From: Serratia proteamaculans
Lineage (GTDB): Bacteria > Pseudomonadota > Gammaproteobacteria > Enterobacterales > Enterobacteriaceae
Reading direction: 5' to 3'
Assembly: GCF_013337185.1 (NCBI RefSeq)
Contig: NZ_SWDE01000001.1
Coordinates: 248,001 to 312,000 of the forward strand
DNA: 64,000 nt
The position numbers were made by a program, and so were the translations under genes. Positions within the stretch are counted from its first letter, which is position 1. Every line of letters begins with the position of its first letter. The notes beneath the pieces are model-generated. The model was not told the DNA's origin and searched no databases. It was given only the letters and a program-made list of their open reading frames with translations. This document shows positions 58,409 through 64,000 of this stretch, piece by piece.

Positions 58409-58489
58409 CTACAGATAAAAAAAGGCGGCAATCAGTCCGCAGAGGATCAGCGTGGTCAAAATGATTTCAAATAAGTAGCGACGCAGCAT
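58409..58489 (-). CDS. ydgU: Small membrane protein YdgU
   Basis: A 26-residue ORF, MLRRYLFEIILTTLILCGLI and AAFFYL, matching the pattern of E. coli YdgU (27 residues: basic start, then one transmembrane helix). It lies between asr and ydgD, the E. coli position. GGGGG lies about 10 nt before ATG 58489. In E. coli it is reported with asr as acid-induced. Confidence 0.8.
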   Translation of the reverse strand: MLRRYLFEIILTTLILCGLIAAFFYL

Positions 58490-58505
58490 GATGAGAACCC
58501 CCGAT

Positions 58506-58533
58506 GAAAAAACACCCGGCGAACCGGGTGTTG
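58506..58533 (-). terminator. Terminator after asr
   Basis: AACACCCGG-TTCG-CCGGGTGTT followed by TTTT on the minus strand: 9-bp stem with a UUCG tetraloop between asr and ydgU. Confidence 0.88.
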
Positions 58534-58580
58534 GATAACTCAAGCCTGAACTGGTGAGGGGAGCCTCACATTAGTTGCTG

Positions 58581-58874
58581 TTACGCCGCTTTTTTATGGC
58601 TGGCTTTTTTGTGGTGCTTTTTAGCTGCCTGGGCTTTCTGAGCCGGTGCTTTTTTAGCGGTAGCTTTGTGGTGTTTTTTGGCGGCCTGGGCTTTTTGAAC
58701 CGGCGCTTTCTTCGCGTGATGTTTTTTCACGTGAGTGGTCTTGGCTGGTGCAGCCATGGTGGTAGTAGCCGTCGCCGCTGGTGCGGTAGTGGTGGTAGTG
58801 GCAGCGTCAGCAGCGAAGGCAACAGAAGACAGACCCATTGCAGCGGCAACAACCAGAGCTAATACTTTTTTCAT
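58581..58874 (-). CDS. asr: Acid shock protein Asr
   Basis: A 97-residue basic protein: signal peptide ending VAFA, a Thr/Ala-rich stretch, then repeats of [20 protein letters not shown], giving a very high Lys/His/Ala content. This fits Asr, a periplasmic disordered chaperone that is needed for growth at low pH in E. coli. GAGGAATCAACA precedes ATG 58874. An RstA box lies 108 bp upstream and rstAB are encoded 2 kb away. Alternative frames (plus strand) are shadows. Confidence 0.94.
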   Translation of the reverse strand: MKKVLALVVAAAMGLSSVAFAADAATTTTTAPAATATTTMAAPAKTTHVKKHHAKKAPVQKAQAAKKHHKATAKKAPAQKAQAAKKHHKKASHKKAA

Positions 58875-59184
58875 TGTTGATTCCTCAAATTACTCATCAT
58901 GTATCAAGCCCACTGCGGGGCCGGTGATAAGATAGTAGGCAATCATCGTGATGCTTTCCGTGAGTGATTGGTTTCGGCGTGTAACCTAATGTACATCGCG
59001 AAAACAGGCCGCTAAACCAAGCGAGTTTGTCGCCCAGGCAAGCCTATTTTAGTTACAACATACTAATAGTGAATAGCCAACCCGCACTCTGCGGCTTGGG
59101 TGCCTTGGATAGGGAAAGTGCGCTATGGAATACTCATGGCAAAGCAGGGGGGAAAAGGCACGGGGTTAGCCGTGCCTGGGGTTC
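58875..59184. other. asr promoter region
   Basis: No gene. Carries the asr leader, the RstA box (58982-58995) and about 190 bp with no visible feature up to the carboxypeptidase stop. Confidence 0.5.
58982..58995 (-). promoter_or_regulatory. RstA box upstream of asr
   Basis: On the minus strand TACATTAGGTTACA matches the RstA consensus TACATNTNGTTACA at all but one position. It lies about 108 bp before the asr start, where RstA activates asr in E. coli. Confidence 0.78.
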
Positions 59185-60681
59185 TTACAGGTAACGGCTT
59201 TCCAGATGCTTACGGAAATAGTCAGGATTCAAGGTTTCGCCGGTCGCATTGGTGATTAAGGTTGCGGTAGGGAAACGGCTGCCGTGACGCCAGATATTCT
59301 GTTTCAGCCAATGGAACAACGGGGCCAGGTTGCCTTCGGCAATGTCAGCGTCCAGCGTTGGCAGGGCTTTGCGTACGCTGTGGAACAGTTGTGCGGCATA
59401 CATGGCACCCAGAGTGTAAGTCGGGAAGTAGCCGAAGGCACCGTCGGTCCAGTGAATATCCTGCATACAGCCGTTACGGTAGTTGCCGATGGTATCGAGG
59501 CCCAGGTAGCCGTGCATTTTCTCGCCCCACAGCGCCGGGATATCTTCTGCCTCAATCTCGCCTTCGACCAGAGCCTTCTCGATTTCATAACGCAGGATCA
59601 CGTGCGCCGGGTAGCTCACTTCGTCAGCGTCTACGCGGATCAGACCTGGCTTCACGCGTTGATTTAGTCGGATGAAGTTACTTTCTTCCAGTGCCGGTTG
59701 CTCGCCGAATTGTTTGATCACCAGTGGACGCAGGATCTTCAGGAAATCGCTGCCGCGTGCCAGTTGCATTTCAAACAGCAGGCTTTGTGACTCATGGATC
59801 GCGGTAGAACGTGCCTGGGCTACCGGCTGCCCCAACCATTCGCGTGGCAGATTTTGTTCGTAACGAGCATGGCCGGTCTCATGCACGATACCGAGCAACG
59901 CGGTCAGGAATTCTTTGTCGTTGTAGCGGGTGGTAATGCGAACATCTTCCGGTACGCCACCGCAGAATGGGTGGGCGCTGACGTCCACGCGACCGCCGTC
60001 GAAGTTAAAACCGAGCAGCTTCATCACGCTCAGGCTCAGTTGACGTTGAGTTTCCACATTGAACGGCCCCTGGGGAACCAGACAAGGTTCCTGAGCCTGT
60101 TTGGCCACTACCTTCTGCAGCAGGTCGGGCAGCCAGGTTTTCAAATCGCCAAAGATGCGGTCAATGTCGCTGCTACGCATCCCCGGTTCATACAGGTTCA
60201 ACAGGGCATCATAGCGACTGCTACCTGCCGCTTCGGCACGGATCTGCGCTTCCTGACGGCTCAGCTTGACCACTTCACGCAGATTTTCCGCAAAGCCTTC
60301 CCAGTCGTTGGCGGGACGTTGGGAGCGCCAGGCGTGCTCGCAGCGGGCGCCGGCCAGGGATTTAGCCTCGACCAATGATTCTGGTACCAGTACCGCATTG
60401 TCATACTGGCGGCGCATTTCCAGCAAATTAGCCTGGTCCACGTCGTCCAGCGTTTCTTGCTGCGCGCGTTCAAACAGACGACCGGTTTTATCCGAGGTTA
60501 AAATCTGGTGTTGCAATACGCTTAGCTCAGCCAGTGCCTCGGAGCGTGCTTTGCTGCCGCCCGGTGGCATCATGGTCTGCATATCCCAGCCGGCAATGGC
60601 GGAGAGGTGGCCGAAGCGTGACAGGCGGGTGAAAATGGCACGCAGCTCGTCGTAGGAAGAAGGGGAATGTGCAGATGTCAT
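59185..60681 (-). CDS. M32 carboxypeptidase Taq-type metallopeptidase
   Basis: A 498-residue M32 family zinc carboxypeptidase: GIVHETGHARYEQN (HExxH, HETGH), third ligand in TAIHESQSL, DNAVLVPESL, GTIGNYRNG family text read as LDTIGNYRNGCMQD. It removes C-terminal residues from peptides in the cytoplasm. No signal peptide. Length standard. Not part of the E. coli rst locus; minus strand, 66 bp past rstB. Confidence 0.92.
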   Translation of the reverse strand: MTSAHSPSSYDELRAIFTRLSRFGHLSAIAGWDMQTMMPPGGSKARSEALAELSVLQHQILTSDKTGRLFERAQQETLDDVDQANLLEMRRQYDNAVLVPESLVEAKSLAGARCEHAWRSQRPANDWEGFAENLREVVKLSRQEAQIRAEAAGSSRYDALLNLYEPGMRSSDIDRIFGDLKTWLPDLLQKVVAKQAQEPCLVPQGPFNVETQRQLSLSVMKLLGFNFDGGRVDVSAHPFCGGVPEDVRITTRYNDKEFLTALLGIVHETGHARYEQNLPREWLGQPVAQARSTAIHESQSLLFEMQLARGSDFLKILRPLVIKQFGEQPALEESNFIRLNQRVKPGLIRVDADEVSYPAHVILRYEIEKALVEGEIEAEDIPALWGEKMHGYLGLDTIGNYRNGCMQDIHWTDGAFGYFPTYTLGAMYAAQLFHSVRKALPTLDADIAEGNLAPLFHWLKQNIWRHGSRFPTATLITNATGETLNPDYFRKHLESRYL

Positions 60682-60747
60682 CGTTTAGCTCCATTTTTTG
60701 TAAACCGGATAACTCTTTGGCGTTTTTATGCTGCTACGTCAACGGGG

Positions 60748-62052
60748 TTACACCGGGTCTGCTTTTAAATTGAAAGTGGGCTTGAGCGGCCAACAGAAGC
60801 GGAAGCTGGCACCGCCCAGAGGACTGGCGTCAACGTAGACCTGGCCCTGGTAGGCCACGGCAATGGAATGAACAATCGCCAGACCCAGTCCACAGCCGCC
60901 GGTAGCGCGATCGCGGCTGGGATCCAGACGCACAAAGGGCTCAAATACCCGCTCACGTTCTTCCGGTGGAATACCTGGGCCATCATCTTCTACCTGCAGG
61001 CAGGCGTTGTCACCGTCAAACCACAGGCCGATGCGCAAGCGTTGTTCACTATAACGCAGCGCATTGTTCACCAGATTATCCAGCACCCGCTCCATTAGCC
61101 GTAAATCGACGCCGCCAAAATCACCGACGTGCGGGATGTTCAATTCGATTTCACGTTCCGGGTGGATCAGGCGCAGGTCGTCAGCCTTGTCTTCCAGCCA
61201 CTTGGGTAAATCCAGCGGTTCTATATTGAGCGCGACCTGCGGACGGTCGAGACGCGCATAGGTCAGCAGTTCGTCGATCAGTGACTCCAACTGACCGATA
61301 TCGCGATTCAGCGCCTGCTGTTCACTGTCGGAAAGGTTATCGCTCATCGCCAGACGGTAACGTAGCCGGACCAGCGGGGTGCGCAGTTCATGGGCGATAC
61401 CGTCGATCAACTGTTTCTTGCTGGCGATCAACGTATTGACGTTATCCGCCATCTGATTAAACGCCACGCCAAGCCGGTTCAGGCTGGAGGTAGGGTCGAA
61501 ATGGGTTCGCTCATCGAGATGCCCGGCCCCCAGGCGTTGGGCCGCATTTTCCAACTTCAGCAAGTCCTGCCAGTGCGGACGCATCCACAGAAATACCGGC
61601 AGTGCCAGAGACATGCCGATAAACACCAGCAGTGCCAAATCCAACAGCCGCATTTGGTGCAGGTAGAACAGATAAGGGATCGGGCCGACCACCAGTACGT
61701 AGTGACTACGTGGGATGCGCTGCATAAAGGTGTATTGGTCGTCGAGCGCGATGATCTCCCCAAGGCGCAGCCGTTTTTTCAAATCTTCACTCAAGTCCTG
61801 TTTACCGAGCGGCTCGATGTGCAGTTTAAATGACAGGTTCAGGTCCAGCGTGGCGATGGTCTTGTTCCAGTCTTTCAACGGAATTTCCCGCAGTTCGCTG
61901 CGCATCAGGTACAGCGAGCTTTTCATCAGGTCGTCCATCGACTGGCGGCCGGCGCGTTCGGCGGTGACTTTGTACACCAGGCCCACCAGCATCGCCATCA
62001 CCAGGAAACAGACGAAAAGCAGCAGGAAGAACTGCACAAAGAGCTTTCTCAT
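60748..62052 (-). CDS. rstB: Sensor histidine kinase RstB
   Basis: A 434-residue sensor kinase: two transmembrane helices (FFLLLFVCFLVMAMLVGLVY; LLDLALLVFIGMSLALPVFL), a periplasmic domain of about 100 residues, HAMP, HisKA with H-box GIAHELRTPLVRLRYRL, N-box LDNLVNNALRYSE, G-boxes DDGPGIPPEER and GGCGLGLAI. It phosphorylates RstA and is under PhoPQ control in E. coli. Overlaps rstA by 4 bp. Confidence 0.95.
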   Translation of the reverse strand: MRKLFVQFFLLLFVCFLVMAMLVGLVYKVTAERAGRQSMDDLMKSSLYLMRSELREIPLKDWNKTIATLDLNLSFKLHIEPLGKQDLSEDLKKRLRLGEIIALDDQYTFMQRIPRSHYVLVVGPIPYLFYLHQMRLLDLALLVFIGMSLALPVFLWMRPHWQDLLKLENAAQRLGAGHLDERTHFDPTSSLNRLGVAFNQMADNVNTLIASKKQLIDGIAHELRTPLVRLRYRLAMSDNLSDSEQQALNRDIGQLESLIDELLTYARLDRPQVALNIEPLDLPKWLEDKADDLRLIHPEREIELNIPHVGDFGGVDLRLMERVLDNLVNNALRYSEQRLRIGLWFDGDNACLQVEDDGPGIPPEERERVFEPFVRLDPSRDRATGGCGLGLAIVHSIAVAYQGQVYVDASPLGGASFRFCWPLKPTFNLKADPV

Positions 62053-62774
62053 TGCTGCACGAACTCCCAGGCATTTGGAGCGAACAGGTAGCCTTTATTA
62101 CGGACGGTTTTGACGCGGAAAGGCTCCAGGGCATTGTCGTACAGCTTGCGGCGCAGGCGGGAAATCGCCACGTCGATACTGCGATCCAGGCCGTCGTAAC
62201 TCACGCCACGCAGGTTTTGCAGCAGGGCTTCGCGATCCATTATTTGGCCTGCGTGGGTAGCCAGTTCCCACAGCAGATCAAAATCTGAGGTGGAAAGGGT
62301 GATGACCTCTTCACCCAGCGTCACCTGCCGGTTGACCGGGTCAATGCATAACAAGCCAAAGTGCAGGGCGTTGTGTTGAGTGAGCGGTTGCGTCGACTCT
62401 TCCTTTGGCTGGCCGCCATGCTGACGCAGGTGCAAACGCAGTCGCGCCAGTAACACTGCCGGTGGCGTGGTCTTCAGGATGTAATCGTTAGCACCCATTT
62501 CCAGCGAAAGAATATGGTTCATATCGCTGTCGAGTGAGGTGAGCAGCACGATCGGACCGGGGAAGGTTGGGCGCAAATCACGGCACAGCGTCATGCCGTC
62601 CTTGCCGGGCAACATAATATCCAGCAGCACCAGATCCGGTTGTTCCAGCTCGATGCGTGCCTGTGCACTGTCGCCGCGTGGCTCAATCAACACTTCAATG
62701 TCGTGCTTGCCCAGATAGGCGGCAATCAGTTTGCCGACTTCGGGATCGTCTTCTACAAAAACAATTTTATGCAT
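62049..62774 (-). CDS. rstA: Response regulator RstA
   Basis: A 241-residue OmpR-family regulator: receiver domain with Asp52 (VLLDIMLPGKDG), acid pocket (EDD) and Lys (LKTTPPA), then winged helix (LSTSDFDLLWELATH; DVAISRLRRKL). ATG 62774 (MHKIVFVEDD) is chosen; the ORF begins upstream at 62810. Targets include asr, whose promoter in this window has an RstA box. Operon rstAB; folM lies just upstream. Confidence 0.95.
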   Translation of the reverse strand: MHKIVFVEDDPEVGKLIAAYLGKHDIEVLIEPRGDSAQARIELEQPDLVLLDIMLPGKDGMTLCRDLRPTFPGPIVLLTSLDSDMNHILSLEMGANDYILKTTPPAVLLARLRLHLRQHGGQPKEESTQPLTQHNALHFGLLCIDPVNRQVTLGEEVITLSTSDFDLLWELATHAGQIMDREALLQNLRGVSYDGLDRSIDVAISRLRRKLYDNALEPFRVKTVRNKGYLFAPNAWEFVQQ

Positions 62775-62848
62775 ATTCAGCGGTTTTATCAGAATAACGA
62801 AATTCAGCATAACGCGGGGCTCCGCGATACGCCATGCAGATCTGTGCG

Positions 62849-63571
62849 TTAGCGCAGCGGACGTCCGCCGTCGACACCATGGGTGCGGCCGGTGACATAG
62901 CGGCTGTCCAGCAGATAGTTCACCAGATTGACCACTTCGCTCTCGCCAGGGGCGATTTTCATCAGGGATTTTGCCAACGCCTGTTGCCGATAATGCTCGT
63001 CGTCGCCCGGATTGAAAATAATCAGCGCCGGTGCGATGGCATTGACTTTCACTTCGGGCGCCAGCTTGCGGGCAAATGAGCGGGTCATATTGTCCAGCGC
63101 GGCCTTACTGGCGGCATAGGCAATGTGTTTGTCGCTGCCTTTCTCTACCACATAGTCGGTCAGATGGATGATATCCGCGCCGGCTTGCCCCTGGCCCAAC
63201 AGACAAGCTTCCAGCAGTTGATTGAGCAGATAAGGCGTATAAACGTGAATTTGCAACATGGCCGCCATCACTTGCTCCGGCGGTACTTCCGGCGATTCGG
63301 CCTGCCAGGCGCTGGCGTTGTGGATCACCGCGCGCAGTTTGGGCGCTGCCTGGCGGACCTGCTCGGCGAAACGGTAGATACCGTCGTGCGTTGAGAAATC
63401 GCCCTGAATGCAGGTTGCTCCCAGTCTTTTCAGTTCGCCCAGCGCCGGGTAGTCGCTGCGATAGGCAATGATCACGGGAATATCGCGTTGCAGGAATGAC
63501 CTTGCCAACGCCAGTCCAATCCGGCGTGCGCCGCCGGTAATCAGCACCGGTGCAGAGTTGTGAAGTTCCAT
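62849..63571 (-). CDS. folM: Dihydromonapterin reductase FolM
   Basis: A 240-residue short-chain dehydrogenase: NADPH site TGGARRIGLAL, NASAW, active-site Tyr-Lys in HIAYAASKAAL, and a C-terminal GVDGGRPLR. It makes tetrahydromonapterin and can reduce dihydrofolate. Located upstream of rstAB as in E. coli. Pterin pathway link with folE2 elsewhere in the window is functional only. Confidence 0.93.
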   Translation of the reverse strand: MELHNSAPVLITGGARRIGLALARSFLQRDIPVIIAYRSDYPALGELKRLGATCIQGDFSTHDGIYRFAEQVRQAAPKLRAVIHNASAWQAESPEVPPEQVMAAMLQIHVYTPYLLNQLLEACLLGQGQAGADIIHLTDYVVEKGSDKHIAYAASKAALDNMTRSFARKLAPEVKVNAIAPALIIFNPGDDEHYRQQALAKSLMKIAPGESEVVNLVNYLLDSRYVTGRTHGVDGGRPLR

Positions 63572-63696
63572 TGATTAAAGCTCCTGGACAGACTGGCAAA
63601 CAATAGGGGAATTATGCCATTATACGGCGGAAATTCGTTAAAGCTTCGCATCGATTATCCATTTCAGGATGTAATACACGGCAATGAGAGGAAGGG

Positions 63697-64000
63697 ATGA
63701 ACAGCAGTCACCTTGCACCCGTCGCCCGCAGTGAGAAAATCTGTTTTGATTACATGGATTTTCTGTCCGCATCGTGCAAGAAGCACTGGCGCTTTGTTGA
63801 TGCAATTTATGGCGTGATGCCATTTTTTGGCATGGTATTGAAATCACAGGCTTCCGCTTCGCAAACGCGGAAAGAACAGTTGAAAGCGTTGGCGCTGCAG
63901 GTGGTTTCCACCCAGGTCAGCGACGAAACCAACATCGTGCGCCTGATCGATCTGGCCCAGCAGCAGGGGCTGGCAGTATTCGACATTAAGCTGCCTTACG
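63697..64000 (+). CDS. Unknown gene, 5' part, cut by the window edge
   Basis: From ATG 63697 (GAGAGGAAGGG just upstream) an open frame runs off the window: 101 codons visible, MNSSHLAPVARSEKICFDYM, KKHWRFVDAIYGVMPFFGM, NIVRLIDLAQQQGLAVFDI. No signal peptide; a helical, slightly hydrophobic segment near residue 45. I do not recognise the family. GC and codon use fit the backbone. Confidence 0.75.
   Translation, partial: MNSSHLAPVARSEKICFDYMDFLSASCKKHWRFVDAIYGVMPFFGMVLKSQASASQTRKEQLKALALQVVSTQVSDETNIVRLIDLAQQQGLAVFDIKLPY

Noticed and set aside
58581-58760. asr codon repeats as a possible CRISPR or tandem DNA repeat
   Set aside because: Repeats are irregular, in frame, and explained by [12 protein letters not shown] protein repeats.
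58575-58862. Plus-strand glycine/valine-rich ORF opposite asr
   Set aside because: A reverse-strand artefact of the Lys/His/Ala repeats of asr.

Overview
The window is enterobacterial chromosomal DNA. Gene content, gene order and protein sequences fit a Serratia-like member of the Yersiniaceae. The evidence is E. coli-type blocks in E. coli-like order (sapABCDF, pspF/pspABCD, ycjXF, tyrR, tpx, ycjG, mpaA, mppA, zntB-fnrS-ttcA, nifJ/ydbJ/hslJ/ldhA/ydbH-ynbE-ydbL, azoR, hrpA, ydgD-ydgU-asr, rstAB, folM), the small RNAs RyhB and FnrS, and a 127-bp ERIC element. The species cannot be fixed by eye. I saw no rRNA, tRNA, CRISPR array, phage or insertion sequence.

Layout. 1-8.4 kb: a truncated lactoylglutathione lyase, a divergent LysR regulator, a YdeP-type molybdoenzyme, dacD, an AT-richer lipoprotein, a second LysR gene that lacks a normal start codon, and yciW, which is preceded by a possible Cys-Cys leader peptide. 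8.8-14.1 kb: the sap ABC transporter operon on the minus strand. 14.3-17.2 kb: a Zur-box-controlled trio (folE2, gamma-carbonic anhydrase, COG0523 GTPase), then ryhB with its Fur box. 17.2-30.3 kb: psp stress genes running straight into ycjXF, then tyrR with its own TyrR box, tpx, and the murein-peptide recycling genes ycjG, mpaA and mppA. 30.3-34.3 kb: a secreted alpha/beta hydrolase, zntB, fnrS, a VOC gene with a LexA box, and ttcA.

34.4-42.4 kb looks accessory. It holds SOS-controlled umuDC and two parallel operons that each pair an Ada/Ogt-type methyltransferase with a 2OG-Fe(II) oxygenase, then a SnoaL-like protein, a ChaC-like glutathione cyclotransferase and an alginate-lyase-family protein. 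In the ada operon both proteins have lost metal ligands: three of the four Ada zinc cysteines, and the HxD iron motif of the oxygenase. In the neighbouring operon the corresponding residues are intact and a good Ada box is present. 42.4-64 kb returns to the conserved backbone: nifJ, emrE, ydbJ/hslJ/ldhA, ydbH-ynbE-ydbL, azoR, hrpA, ydgD/ydgU/asr, an M32 carboxypeptidase, rstAB and folM, ending in a truncated unknown gene.

Common themes are metal sparing (Zur trio beside RyhB; zntB), envelope stress and recycling (psp, sap, mpaA/ycjG/mppA, dacD, ydbH group), and DNA-damage responses (LexA-VOC, umuDC, two methyl-damage operons).
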